Source: an uncultured Ideonella sp.
Lineage (GTDB): Bacteria > Pseudomonadota > Gammaproteobacteria > Burkholderiales > Burkholderiaceae
Direction: 5' to 3'
NCBI GenBank assembly: GCA_946479475.1
Contig: CAMLGG010000021.1
Span: forward strand, 1 to 35,232
Length of the DNA stretch: 35,232 nucleotides
Of the stretch, positions 21,637-30,268 are shown one piece after another (position 1 is the stretch's first letter; every line of letters begins with the position of its first letter). A program made the translations under genes and the position numbers. A model generated the notes under the pieces. It did no database searches. It saw only the letters and a program-made list of their open reading frames with translations, and had not been told where the DNA came from.

Positions 21637-23154
21637 ATGCGAGCCATCACCTACAACATGGACTCCGGATCGGTGCCGGTGGGATCCGATCCGAGGGCGC
21701 TTCTGCTCACTGCGGACCCGCTCCTGGCGAGGACGGTCTGCCGTACGCTGCAGCCGCCTTACCGGATCACCGTCGGCACCGATGCCGGCCAGGGCGTGGA
21801 CCTGGCCCTGCGCGTGAGGCCGGACGTCGTACTGGCCGACGCGGCGTTGCCGGGTCTCTACCCCGACGGGTTGCTGGCAGCCCTGCGGCGCAGGCACGAG
21901 TTGCAGGACGTGCCGGTGATTGCGCTGTCCACGTCGGCGCAGGCGGCGCCTCGGGCCCGGCTCCTCAGGGAAGGTGCGCGGGACTGCATCGCCGGGCTGA
22001 CGCTGGCCACCGACGAGTTGTACCAGCGGGTCGATGCCCTGGTGACCCAGCGCTGGACGATGCTGGCCATGCGCCACGACGAGGCGGCCTGGCGATCGCT
22101 GTTCGAGCAGGCCTCGGACGGCATCTTCATCGCCGACGGCACGGGACGCTGCACCGACGTCAACCCGGTGGGCTGCGCCATCCTGCAGCGCACGCGCGAC
22201 CAGATCGTCGGCAGCACCGTCTGGCAGCTGGTGCCGGAGTTCGAGCGGGCCCGGATGACGCAGGCCAGGGCGACCGCGCTCGAAGGAGGCTCCCATACGC
22301 GCGAGTGGATGATGCTGCGCGGCGACGGCAGCCTGGTGGCCGTAGAGGTCGCCGACGGCATGCTGTCGGACGGCCGCTGGCTCGGCTTCGTGCGCGACGT
22401 GAGCCAGCGGCGCCGGCGCCTGCAGGCGGGCGAGGACCTGGCCGAGCAGCTGGAGCGAAGAGTGCAGGAGCGCACCGCCCAGCTGCGCCGGCTGGCCGCC
22501 GAGCTGGAGCAGGCCGAGAGCCGCGAGCGAAGCCAGATCGCGCGGGACTTGCACGACGACCTGGGCCAGACCCTGGCCGCCGCCAGCATCAGGCTGGCGC
22601 CGCTGTGCGAGCACGCGCAGCCGGAGGTGCGCAAGGTGGCCTGCATCGTCGCCGGCCTGATCGAGGAGGCCCACCGGGCCACCCGCTCCCTCGCGGCGCA
22701 GCTGTCGCCTCCGGTGCTGTACCGCCTGGGGCTGGTGCCCGCGCTCGAGTGGCTGGCGGAGGAGCTCGGCAAGTCCTTCCGCCTGGCCGTGACGGTCGAC
22801 GATGACGGCGTCGACAAGCCGCTGTCGCAAGAGGCCCGCTCCATCGTCTACCGCGCGGTGCGCGAGCTGCTGATCAACGTCGCCAAGCACGCCAGGTCGA
22901 ATCGGGCCACGGTGCAGGTGGCCTCGGCGGATGGCGCCATGACGGTTCGCGTCAGCGACGAGGGCGCGGGCTTCGCCGGAGCCGGTCCGGCCCCTGCCGG
23001 CCCGGCGCGCGGGCTCGGGCTGCGCAGCGTGCGCGAGCGGCTGTCGTACATCGGCGGCCGGTTCGAGCTGCGCACCGCACCGGGCAGCGGAACCGAGGCG
23101 GTCCTGACCGTGCCGTTGGCCCCGCCGCCGCCGGAGCGGGGAGCCAGCCCATGA
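21637..23154 (+). CDS. Sensor histidine kinase, NarX/DevS class: receiver-like + PAS + HisKA_3 + HATPase
   Basis: 505 residues, no membrane segments. The N-terminal 130 residues look like a receiver domain (PDVVLADAALPG holds the Asp), but the conserved Lys is missing in GARDCIAGL, so it may be a pseudo-receiver. A PAS domain follows (WRSLFEQASDGIFIADGTGR). The phospho-accepting His is in IARDLHDDLGQTLAAA, typical of the HisKA_3 type. ATP-binding features are RELLINVAKHA (N-box), DEGAGF and GLGLRSVRERL. ATG 21637 has GGAAGG only two bases upstream, so ATG 21658 is an alternative. It should phosphorylate the regulator whose gene overlaps its stop codon. Confidence 0.88.
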   Translation: MRAITYNMDSGSVPVGSDPRALLLTADPLLARTVCRTLQPPYRITVGTDAGQGVDLALRVRPDVVLADAALPGLYPDGLLAALRRRHELQDVPVIALSTSAQAAPRARLLREGARDCIAGLTLATDELYQRVDALVTQRWTMLAMRHDEAAWRSLFEQASDGIFIADGTGRCTDVNPVGCAILQRTRDQIVGSTVWQLVPEFERARMTQARATALEGGSHTREWMMLRGDGSLVAVEVADGMLSDGRWLGFVRDVSQRRRRLQAGEDLAEQLERRVQERTAQLRRLAAELEQAESRERSQIARDLHDDLGQTLAAASIRLAPLCEHAQPEVRKVACIVAGLIEEAHRATRSLAAQLSPPVLYRLGLVPALEWLAEELGKSFRLAVTVDDDGVDKPLSQEARSIVYRAVRELLINVAKHARSNRATVQVASADGAMTVRVSDEGAGFAGAGPAPAGPARGLGLRSVRERLSYIGGRFELRTAPGSGTEAVLTVPLAPPPPERGASP

Positions 23155-23783
23155 CCATCCGCGTGATCCTCGTCGACGACCATCGGCTGGTGCGCGAGGC
23201 GCTGAGCGACGCGCTGCGAGGCGAGGCCGACATCGAGGTGGTCGGCGAGGCCGGGGACGCCATCCAGGCCCTGGCCCTGGTGCCGCTGGCCCGCCCCGAC
23301 GTGGCGGTGCTCGATGTCGGCCTGCCGGGCACCAGCGGCATCGAGCTGGCCTCGCAGCTGAAGGCGCTCGACCGGCGGATCGGCATCGTGGCGCTGTCGG
23401 CCTACACCGACCGGCGCTTCGTCAACGGCATGCTGAAGGCCGGGGCGACCGCCTACATCGCCAAGTCGGCCGCCGGCACCGAGCTGGTCCGCGCCATCCG
23501 CAGCGTGGCGGCCGGGAAGGGCTATTTCTGCTCCGAGACCTCGATGACGCTCGCCGACAGCCTGCGCGAAGGGCAGCGCGACGAGAACCGCCTGGCCCCG
23601 CGCGAGCGCGAAGTCCTGCGCCTGATCGCCAGCGGCAAGCGCTCGGCCGAGATCGCCGAGTCGCTGGGCATCGCCGTCGCGACCGTGGAGGTGCACCGCC
23701 GAAACATCATGCGCAAGCTCGGCCTGCACACCGTGGCGGACCTGACGCGCTACGCGGTTCGCGAAGGCCTGGTGCTGCCCTGA
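23151..23783 (+). CDS. NarL/FixJ-family response regulator
   Basis: 210 residues. Receiver domain with the acidic pair in ILVDDHRL, the phospho-acceptor Asp in VAVLDVGLPG and the Lys in AYIAKSAAG. The C-terminus LAPREREVLRLIASGKRSAE and ATVEVHRRNIMRKLGL is a LuxR-type helix-turn-helix. ATGA overlap with the kinase gene marks a cognate pair. It is expected to control transcription in response to the signal sensed by the PAS domain of the kinase. It ends 21 bases from the converging flavodoxin-like gene; a small CCGCC-TCA-GGCGG hairpin (23800-23812) lies at that junction. Confidence 0.92.
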   Translation: MTIRVILVDDHRLVREALSDALRGEADIEVVGEAGDAIQALALVPLARPDVAVLDVGLPGTSGIELASQLKALDRRIGIVALSAYTDRRFVNGMLKAGATAYIAKSAAGTELVRAIRSVAAGKGYFCSETSMTLADSLREGQRDENRLAPREREVLRLIASGKRSAEIAESLGIAVATVEVHRRNIMRKLGLHTVADLTRYAVREGLVLP

Positions 23784-23804
23784 TCCCGCGGCGGGCGATC
23801 CGCC

Positions 23805-24311
23805 TCAGGCGGCCTGTGGCTGCGCCGCGTGACGCAGCCGGGCGCGCAGCGCAGAGACGAAGGTGGCGAGCTTGTAGTCGACGGCGTTGGCCTCGACTTC
23901 GCGTTCGGTCACGGTGAGGGTGGCCAGCGGCGTGTGGTGCAGCGCCTGCTGCAGTTCGGCCAGCGCGGCGTTGTCGGCCGTACCGCCCTGCGTGCGGAAC
24001 AAGGCCACGCGGTCGATCCGGTCGCCGTACCGGCGCGCGAAGGCCAGCGCGGGCGAGCTGGCGTGCCCGGCCCAGACCGGCGTGCCCAGCAGGACGACGT
24101 CGTACGCCTGGAGGTCCTGCGATGGCTGGACGATGGCCGCCTCGCGACCGCGTATCGCCTCCCAGGCCGACCGCAGGTAGCCCCATGCGCCGGCGCGGGA
24201 ACGGGGCTCCTCTATGGCCATGGTGCTGGCGCCCAGGCGCGCGGCGAGCAGCTCCGCAACGCGCCGGGTGACCCCGGTTCGCGAGTAATGGACGATGAGG
24301 ATGCGGCTCAT
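23805..24311 (-). CDS. Flavodoxin-like protein
   Basis: 168 residues. ILIVHYSRTGVTRRVAELLA at the N-terminus is the FMN phosphate-binding loop (S/T-x-T-G-x-T) of flavodoxins. VVLLGTPVWAGHASSPALAF is the second FMN loop, with the usual Trp; ALFRTQGG is the third. It is longer in the middle (GAWGYLRSAWEAIRG) than classic flavodoxin, like flavodoxin-domain proteins of unknown role. GAGGAG stands six bases before the ATG. It probably carries or uses electrons via FMN in the cytoplasm, in keeping with redox control by the box upstream. Confidence 0.85.
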   Translation of the reverse strand: MSRILIVHYSRTGVTRRVAELLAARLGASTMAIEEPRSRAGAWGYLRSAWEAIRGREAAIVQPSQDLQAYDVVLLGTPVWAGHASSPALAFARRYGDRIDRVALFRTQGGTADNAALAELQQALHHTPLATLTVTEREVEANAVDYKLATFVSALRARLRHAAQPQAA

Positions 24312-24351
24312 GTCGGGCTCCTCGGGTGGCGACGCTCCTTCGGGAACTTTT

Positions 24352-24393
24352 CTTATGCGGCGGCACGGGGCCCGCTGGCTTGCGCGCGCTCAA
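24352..24393 (-). promoter_or_regulatory. FNR-type box and -10 of the flavodoxin-like gene
   Basis: TTGCGCGCGCTCAA (24380-24393); on the minus strand CATAAG (24357-24352) is centred 32 bases away. The predicted start near 24345 gives a 34-base leader including GAGGAG. Confidence 0.55.
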
Positions 24394-24468
24394 TGCGCGA
24401 GCGCGCGTGGTCCTCCCGAACTGTTGCGCCCGACCATGAACGGCGCCCGGCCGGAGCAGGCGCCGGCG

Positions 24469-25026
24469 CTAGTCGTGCGAGGGCCGGTCGGGCTGCACGA
24501 GGTCGATGGCGAAGTCCGCTTCGTAAGGCGGCACGTGGCAATCGACGATGGAGCCCGGCGCGACTTCGAGCCGGGCGCCCACCACGTCGGCCCGCACGGG
24601 CAGCCGGGCGGCGCAGCGGTCGGCCAGCACGGCAAAGCGGATCCTCGCCGGGCGCTTGAGCGCCAGGTGAGCCAGGACCTTCAGCAGCGAATGGCCCGAG
24701 TAGAGGACGTCGTCGACCACCAGCAGGCTGCGGCCGGCCAGGTCGAGCTCGGCCAGCTGCGGGCTCTCGTCGAGCCGGGTCTCGGGATACAGCAGCGTGA
24801 GGTCGTCGGCGTAGCGCTTGACCGACAGGTCCAGCCTGAGCGGGGCGGCCATGCCGTGCTGCCGGACCAGGCTTTCGACGAGGCGATCGGCCAGCGGTGC
24901 CCCGCGCCGCAGGATGCCGATCACGACCAGCGGCTCGCCGGGCGACGATCGCGCGGCGACCTGGCCGGCCATCGTGTCGATCATGACCTGCAGTTCATCG
25001 GGGGAGTACAGGCGCGTTCGTGTCAT
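24469..25026 (-). CDS. PyrR/hypoxanthine-type phosphoribosyltransferase
   Basis: 185 residues. The PRPP-binding motif is LLVVDDVLYSGHSLL (about residues 99-113). PLVVIGILRRGAPLADRL and LDLSVKRYADDL match the order seen in PyrR and related enzymes (PyrR has G-I-x-T-R-G and a strand with R-D-D). Such proteins transfer phosphoribose to a base (uracil, hypoxanthine) or regulate nucleotide genes. No Shine-Dalgarno precedes ATG 25026. If the box at 25063 works in this direction, the transcript would start about two bases before the ATG, i.e. nearly leaderless. The gene is divergent from an epimerase operon. Confidence 0.85.
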   Translation of the reverse strand: MTRTRLYSPDELQVMIDTMAGQVAARSSPGEPLVVIGILRRGAPLADRLVESLVRQHGMAAPLRLDLSVKRYADDLTLLYPETRLDESPQLAELDLAGRSLLVVDDVLYSGHSLLKVLAHLALKRPARIRFAVLADRCAARLPVRADVVGARLEVAPGSIVDCHVPPYEADFAIDLVQPDRPSHD

Positions 25027-25062
25027 GGCGATGGACTGTGGCGCCGCGCCGCCTGCGCCGCC

Positions 25063-25103
25063 TTGATGCCGGACAAGTCCGGCCCGACGGTGGCCGCTAG
25101 GCT
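25063..25103 (+). promoter_or_regulatory. FNR-type box in the divergent region, -10 for the epimerase operon
   Basis: TTGATGCCGGACAA (25063-25076) has the full consensus half TTGAT. TAGGCT (25098-25103) is centred 31 bases downstream on the plus strand, with predicted start near 25111. On the minus strand CACAGT (25040-25035) lies 32 bases away, so the same box might also serve the phosphoribosyltransferase gene. Confidence 0.6.
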
Positions 25104-25126
25104 GGTCGCATGAAGAACCTCCACGC

Positions 25127-26176
25127 GTGCGCTCAGTGCTAGACCTCTGCCTGGTCACCGGCGGCTCGGGCTTCCTGGGCATCAACCTCATCCGGCTGCT
25201 GCTCCAGCGCGGCGTGCAGGTCCGCTCGCTGGACATCGCGCCGTTCGACTATCCGGAGCGCGGCCGCATCGAGGCGATCCTGGGCGACATCCGCGATGCC
25301 GATGCCGTGCGCAAGGCCATGCAGGGCGTCGATGCCGTCGTGCATTGCGCGGCCGCCCTGCCGCTGGCGAGCCAGGCCGACATCACCTCCACCGACGTGG
25401 GCGGCACTCAGCTGCTGCTGGACACGGCGCGGCGGCTCGGCGTGCCCCGCTTCGTCTTCATCTCGTCGACCTCGGTCTACGGCATCCCCGACCATGCCCC
25501 CATCCGCGAGGACGAGCCGCTGCACGGCGTCGGCCCCTACGGCTGCGCCAAGATCGAGGCCGAGCGTCGCTGCGAGGAAGCCCGCAGGCAAGGCCTTTGC
25601 GTCCCGGTGCTGCGGCCCAAGAGCTTCGTCGGCCCCGAGCGCCTGGGCGCCTTCGAGCTGCTGTTCGACTGGGCCTGCGAAGGCCATGGCTTCCCGGTGC
25701 TGGGCCGCGGCGACAACCGCTACCAGCTGCTCGACGTCGAGGACCTGTGCGAGGTCGTCTGGCTGTGCCTGACGCGCGAGCACGAGCGGGTCGACGGCAC
25801 CTTCAACGTCGGCGCGCGCGAGTTCGGCACCATGCGCGAAAACTTCCAGTGCGTGCTGGATCGCGCCGGCCACGGGCGCCATGTCGTCGGCCTGCCGCAG
25901 CGGCCCGCCGTGTGGCTGCTGCGGCTGCTGGAGGCGCTGCACCTGTCGCCGCTGTACCGCTGGATCTACGAGACGGCGGCGCACGAGAGCGAGGTCTCGA
26001 TCGAGCGGCTGCAGCAGGTGCTCGGCTTCAGTCCGCGCTATTCGAACCGCGAGGCGCTGCAGCGCAACTACGACTGGTACCTGGCCCATCGCGCCGAGTA
26101 CCGCGGTCGCAGCGGCATCTCGCACCGGGTGCCCTGGAAGCACGGCGTGCTGGAGGTGGCCAAGTGGCTGTTCTGA
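25127..26176 (+). CDS. NAD-dependent epimerase/dehydratase (extended SDR)
   Basis: 349 residues. LVTGGSGFLGINLIRLLLQRG is the GxxGxxG NAD site; FISSTSVYG and PYGCAKIEAE give the catalytic Ser/Thr and the Tyr-x3-Lys pair. The C-terminal part (RWIYETAAHESEVSIERLQQ, GFSPRYSN) binds the sugar or lipid substrate. The start is GTG 25127 or GTG 25136; neither has a clear ribosome site. A ten-codon ATG reading (25110-25142) overlaps them. It is the first gene of a four-gene unit with a HAD-UbiA fusion; in mycobacteria, a UbiA-type phosphoribosyltransferase and an SDR/oxidase pair act on polyprenyl-phosphoribose, which suggests a like substrate here (inference). Confidence 0.85.
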   Translation: MRSVLDLCLVTGGSGFLGINLIRLLLQRGVQVRSLDIAPFDYPERGRIEAILGDIRDADAVRKAMQGVDAVVHCAAALPLASQADITSTDVGGTQLLLDTARRLGVPRFVFISSTSVYGIPDHAPIREDEPLHGVGPYGCAKIEAERRCEEARRQGLCVPVLRPKSFVGPERLGAFELLFDWACEGHGFPVLGRGDNRYQLLDVEDLCEVVWLCLTREHERVDGTFNVGAREFGTMRENFQCVLDRAGHGRHVVGLPQRPAVWLLRLLEALHLSPLYRWIYETAAHESEVSIERLQQVLGFSPRYSNREALQRNYDWYLAHRAEYRGRSGISHRVPWKHGVLEVAKWLF

Positions 26177-27603
26177 CTTCGGCTGCGCGCGAGGTTGATC
26201 CGGTGCCGTTGGTGGTCGACATGGATGGCACGCTGTTGCGCACCGACACGCTGGTGGAGTCGCTTTTCGAGCTGGCGCGGCGGCAGCCGATGCAATTGCC
26301 GAAGCTGCCGGCGTGGCTCGCCGGCGGGCGCGCTCACCTGAAGCGCCAGCTGGCGACGAGGGCGCCGATCGACGTCTCGGTGCTGCCTCGCAACGAGGAG
26401 CTGCTCGCGCACCTGCGGGCATTGAAGCGACAAGGGCGGCGCCTGGTGCTCGCCACCGCGGCCGACGGCCGTTACGCCCAGGCGGTGGCCGACGAGCTGG
26501 GCCTGTTCGACGCGGTGTTCGCGAGCGACGGGCGCGTCAACCTCTCCGGCGCGGCCAAGCGCGACCGCCTCGTGGCGGAGTTCGGCGAGCGCGGCTTCGA
26601 CTATGCCGGCAACAGCGTGCAGGACCTGCCGGTCTGGGCGGCGGCGCGCCGCGGCCTGCTCGTCGGCCTCTCGCCGCGTCAGGCCGAGCAGGCGGCGCGG
26701 GTCACCGAGGTCGAGCGCAGCTTCGAGGGGCCCCGCCAGCATTGGCGCGACTACGTCGGCGCGATGCGGGTGCAGCACTGGCTGAAGAACCTGCTCGTGC
26801 TGCTGCCGTTGCTGGCCGTGCCGCAGCTGCAGGCCTATCCCACGCTGGCCCAGGCAGCGCTCGCCTTCGCCTGCTTCAGCCTCGTGGCCTCGGGCGTCTA
26901 TCTGATGAACGACCTGTTCGACCTGCCGGCCGACCGGCGCCATCCGCACAAGAGCGGCCGTGCCCTGGCGTCCGGTCGCCTGCCGCTGCTGCACGGGATG
27001 CTGCTGGTGCCGGCGCTGTGGAAGGTCGCGATGCTGCTGGCGCTGCTGCTGCCACCGGACTTCCTGCTGGCGCTGGGCGGCTATGCGGCGTTGAACATCG
27101 CCTATTCGATGCGCCTGAGGAACTATCCGGTGATCGACGCGCTGGCCCTGGCCACCGGCTACAGCCTGCGCGTCTATGCCGGCGCAAGGGCGGTCGAGGT
27201 CGGGATCTCGGCGTGGCTGCTGGCCTGCTGCACCCTGCTGTTCTTCGGCCTGGCGCTGCTCAAGCGCTATGCCGAGGTCGTTTCCCTGCGGGCCCGACTG
27301 GGGCCGCGCGGTCGCGTGCGGGGCTACTCGGTGGGCGACGCGCCGATGATCGCCGGGCTCGGCGTGTCGGCCAACGGCCTTGCCGTCGCGCTGCTGGCCC
27401 TGTACCCGGTGGTGACGCAGGCGCAAGGCACGCGCGTGACGGCCTGGCTGCTGTGCGCCTTGCTGCTGTCCTGGACCGGCCGCATGTGGCTGATGGCCCA
27501 CCTCGGCCGCATCCACGACGACCCGGTCGCCTTCGCGCTGAGGGATACGCCCAGCCGCGCCTTCGGCATCGCGATGACCACCCTCCTGGCGATGAGCCGA
27601 TGA
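26164..27603 (+). CDS. HAD hydrolase fused to UbiA-family polyprenyl-phosphate phosphoribosyltransferase-like domain
   Basis: 479 residues. Residues 1-190 are a HAD phosphatase-like domain (VVDMDGTLLRTDTL, nucleophile Asp). From about 200 comes a UbiA-type membrane enzyme: RVQHWLKNLLVLLPLLA, then YLMNDLFDLPADRRHPHKS, with the Asp-rich site (NDxxDxxxD). The context DRRHPHKSGRALASG and LALLKRYAEV resemble decaprenyl-phosphate phosphoribosyltransferases (Rv3806c type). These join PRPP to polyprenyl phosphate at the membrane; the HAD domain could remove the 5'-phosphate. GTG 26164 is chosen because GGAGG lies seven bases upstream; it overlaps the epimerase gene by 13 bases. Confidence 0.85.
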   Translation: MAVLTSAAREVDPVPLVVDMDGTLLRTDTLVESLFELARRQPMQLPKLPAWLAGGRAHLKRQLATRAPIDVSVLPRNEELLAHLRALKRQGRRLVLATAADGRYAQAVADELGLFDAVFASDGRVNLSGAAKRDRLVAEFGERGFDYAGNSVQDLPVWAAARRGLLVGLSPRQAEQAARVTEVERSFEGPRQHWRDYVGAMRVQHWLKNLLVLLPLLAVPQLQAYPTLAQAALAFACFSLVASGVYLMNDLFDLPADRRHPHKSGRALASGRLPLLHGMLLVPALWKVAMLLALLLPPDFLLALGGYAALNIAYSMRLRNYPVIDALALATGYSLRVYAGARAVEVGISAWLLACCTLLFFGLALLKRYAEVVSLRARLGPRGRVRGYSVGDAPMIAGLGVSANGLAVALLALYPVVTQAQGTRVTAWLLCALLLSWTGRMWLMAHLGRIHDDPVAFALRDTPSRAFGIAMTTLLAMSR

Positions 27604-29258
27604 GCCGCCGGCTTGCGTGGACCCTCGCGCTGGCGGCGCTGACCCTGTCGAAGGGGATAGGTGCGGCCGGCGAAGACGCGTTCATGGCGCTGCAGGCCGC
27701 GCGCCGGGTGGAGCGGGCGCCGGTGCCCGGCGGCGCGGGCCAGGCCGTGCTGACGCAGCTGGCGCCGGACGCCAACGCCTGGCTCGTCCTGACGCTGCCT
27801 GCGCCCGCCGGCCGCGGAACGCGCAGCTATCACCTGGAGAACGCCGATCCCCGGGGCCAGCGCGTGGCCCTCGACCCGGCCACGCCGGGCACCCTGCTGA
27901 TCACGCGCGGGCAGGCCGCCACGCGGTGCACGATCTGGCCCGACGCGGCGCTGGCGCAGGCGGCCCGGACGCGGGTGCCCTACGTGCCGCTGTGCGGAGA
28001 TCGACTCCTGCTGCGCAACGCCGTGGCCGGCCATCGCAGCGCCCTGGAGGCGACGACGGAATTCCTTCGCGACCATGTCTGGCGCGGCGAGCAGATCATC
28101 GAGGTCGTCAAGGACGGGTTCTACCGCGACGCCTTCGTCGAGCGCGCAGAGGCGGGCGCTTCCTCCGCGCAACGCGGGGCCGATCCGCCCGGTGCGCCAC
28201 CCGCTGCGCGGCTGCGTGCGGGGGCGCCGGCCAGGGCCATCGCCGTTCCCGGGCTGGGGATCGCGCTCGCCGCACCCGGCCGCACGCTGGAGCCCGGCCG
28301 CTGGTACCCGGCTGCGGGCATCGAAGGCGTGTGGATCAGCGCCAGCCCGCCGGGGGCGCTGGCCGAGGGCCTGGACCCGGTCGAGGCCGAAGCGCTCGCC
28401 TACCTCGTCGCCTTCGACCTCGATGCCTTCGAGCTGGGCTTCGCGCTCGGCACCGAGCACCCGCGCCTGGGCTGGTCGCCCCGCGCGCTGCCGCCGGTGC
28501 GCGACGAGCGCCTGCCCGGCCCCGACGGCTTCGACAGCGCCGCGCCGCTGGTGCGAACCGGCATGCTGGCGCCCTCGATGCTGGAGCGCGTGGTGGCCAC
28601 CTTCACCGGCGGCTTCAAGCGCGAGCATGGCGCGTTCAGGTACGGGCCGCTCGCGGCGGCCAACCAGGGCAGCCACTACGGCTTCATGGAGCAGGGGGTC
28701 GTCTTCAGCCGCCTGCAGCCGGGCCTCGCGACGCTCTTCGTCCGCAACGACGGCAGCGTGGGGATGGACACCTGGCGCGACGACGCCGCGCACCGGCCGG
28801 GCACGCTGCGCCATGCGCGGCAGAACGGCATGCCGCTGGTCGAGCCCGGGCCGGGCGGCGCGCCGGTGGCCGGCCGCACCGTCGACCAATGGGGTGTCGG
28901 CAACTGGTCGGGCTCGTCCGACGAGCGCTTGCGCACGCTGCGCGCGGGCGCCTGCATCGTCGAAGGCGACGGCCGGCGCCACCTCGTCTACGGCTACTTC
29001 TCCACCGCCACCCCACGCGCGATGGCGCGAGTCTTCCTGGCCTACGGCTGCCGGTATGCCATGCACCTGGACATGAATGCGCTCGAACACACCTACCTCG
29101 CCCTCTATCCGCGCAGCGGCGCGCAGTTCGGCGTCGAGCATCTGGTGCCCGGCATGGCCGTGCTGGACAAGAGCCTGGGCGCGACGCTGTTGCCGCGCTT
29201 CCTGAGCTTCCCGGACGACCGCGACTTCTTCTACCTGACCCGGCGAAAGGCCCCCTGA
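27600..29258 (+). CDS. Secreted protein with a NAGPA-like (phosphodiester glycosidase-like) C-terminal domain
   Basis: 552 residues, ATGA overlap with the preceding gene. A signal peptide (LAWTLALAALTLSKGIGAAG) is followed by a region of unknown fold (to about residue 280) and a C-terminal part with ATFTGGFKREHGA, FVRNDGSVGMDTW, RTLRAGACIVEGDGRRHLVY and CRYAMHLDMNALEH. The order fits the NAGPA/DUF2233 family (NGGF, a DGR-like turn, then LDGGGS), but the terminal DGGGS is replaced by DMNAL, so catalysis may differ or be lost. Family members cleave phosphodiester-linked sugars in envelope or exported glycans. Assignment is by motif order only. Exported function in the periplasm or outside fits the operon. 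Confidence 0.6.
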   Translation: MSRRLAWTLALAALTLSKGIGAAGEDAFMALQAARRVERAPVPGGAGQAVLTQLAPDANAWLVLTLPAPAGRGTRSYHLENADPRGQRVALDPATPGTLLITRGQAATRCTIWPDAALAQAARTRVPYVPLCGDRLLLRNAVAGHRSALEATTEFLRDHVWRGEQIIEVVKDGFYRDAFVERAEAGASSAQRGADPPGAPPAARLRAGAPARAIAVPGLGIALAAPGRTLEPGRWYPAAGIEGVWISASPPGALAEGLDPVEAEALAYLVAFDLDAFELGFALGTEHPRLGWSPRALPPVRDERLPGPDGFDSAAPLVRTGMLAPSMLERVVATFTGGFKREHGAFRYGPLAAANQGSHYGFMEQGVVFSRLQPGLATLFVRNDGSVGMDTWRDDAAHRPGTLRHARQNGMPLVEPGPGGAPVAGRTVDQWGVGNWSGSSDERLRTLRAGACIVEGDGRRHLVYGYFSTATPRAMARVFLAYGCRYAMHLDMNALEHTYLALYPRSGAQFGVEHLVPGMAVLDKSLGATLLPRFLSFPDDRDFFYLTRRKAP

Positions 29259-29260
29259 CG

Positions 29261-30268
29261 ATGCGCTGGTGCTGGCTCATCCTGCTTTTCTGCGCCTGCG
29301 CATCCCTGGCCGCGGCCCCGTCGTTCAAGGAGCAGAACGAGGCGATGCTGCGGGCCCTGCAGCAGGAGCACGGGCTGGACGAAGCCGCGATGCGGCGCAT
29401 CCGTGCGATCGTCGAGGCTTCGGGCTACATCGGCCAGGGCAACCCGGCCATCTCGCGCCATCCGATGACGCCGCAGCAGTGCCAGGCCGTGCGGGCGAGC
29501 GCGGCGCCCCCCGGCGAGGAAGCCGCCTTCGCGCGCATCTGCGGCGGCCCGGACATGGCGCCGCTTTACGACCCTGCGCGCCAGAAGCCCGACGAGGCGC
29601 GGGCTTGCATCGACCAGTACGAGTTCCCGGACATCCCCTGCGAGTACCCGGCCGTGTGGGTCAAGGCCCGCGAGGCGGCGCAGATCTGCGAAGCGATGGG
29701 CAAGCGGCTGTGCGATGCCCACGAGTGGGAGGGGGCCTGCGATGGCGCCTTGCAGCCGCCGGACTACCGCTTCGACCTGGCGCGCGGCCCATCCGAAAGC
29801 GCCGCGGTGAACCGCATGCGCGATGCCCACAACCGCGCCCGCGCCGCCGACAAGCGCTGGTCCTACGGGCCGGCCTATCGCTCAGGCGTGTGCGCCACCG
29901 GCAGCCAGAAGACGCCCGGCTGCGAGGGCGGCGGCTGGAACGCCTGCGGCTCCAACACCTACCCGGCCGGGTCGTTCCCGGACTGCCGCAGTCCCCTGGG
30001 CGTCTACGACCTGAACGGCAACGCGGCCGAGCACATGAACCTGCCGCTGGAGCCTTCGCAGATGACGAGCCTGGGCAGCAGCGTGCTGGGCGTCACCGAG
30101 ATGAAGGGCAGCTGGTTCATCTTCGACGCCTATCGCGCCCACGAGGACTGGTGCCGGTGGCGTGCGCCCTACTGGCATGGCTCCCGCGTGCTGGACACGC
30201 ACAGCCATGCCAACTACCACCTGGGCTTCCGGTGCTGCAAGACGCTGCCGGAACGCGCGGGTCAGTGA
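29261..30268 (+). CDS. Secreted FGE-sulfatase (SUMF1) fold protein
   Basis: 335 residues starting two bases after the previous stop. Signal peptide LILLFCACASLAAA. The formylglycine-generating-enzyme fold is recognised by DQYEFPDIPCEYPAVWVKAR, then ICEAMGKRLCDAHEWEGACD, YDLNGNAAEHMNL and a final HLGFRCCK. It has many cysteines, as expected for an exported, disulfide-bonded protein. Relatives oxidise sulfatase cysteines to formylglycine or are plain binding/hydroxylating proteins. No sulfatase or CxPxR target was seen nearby, so an FGE reaction is unlikely. It is the last gene of the operon; the gene on the opposite strand ends inside it by seven bases. Confidence 0.78.
   Translation: MRWCWLILLFCACASLAAAPSFKEQNEAMLRALQQEHGLDEAAMRRIRAIVEASGYIGQGNPAISRHPMTPQQCQAVRASAAPPGEEAAFARICGGPDMAPLYDPARQKPDEARACIDQYEFPDIPCEYPAVWVKAREAAQICEAMGKRLCDAHEWEGACDGALQPPDYRFDLARGPSESAAVNRMRDAHNRARAADKRWSYGPAYRSGVCATGSQKTPGCEGGGWNACGSNTYPAGSFPDCRSPLGVYDLNGNAAEHMNLPLEPSQMTSLGSSVLGVTEMKGSWFIFDAYRAHEDWCRWRAPYWHGSRVLDTHSHANYHLGFRCCKTLPERAGQ

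Noticed and set aside
25110..25142. Ten-codon leader peptide before the epimerase
   Set aside because: ATG coincides with the predicted transcript start and no attenuator hairpins or codon runs are present.
29261..30268. FGE acting on a local sulfatase
   Set aside because: No sulfatase gene and no CxPxR target motif were found in the window.
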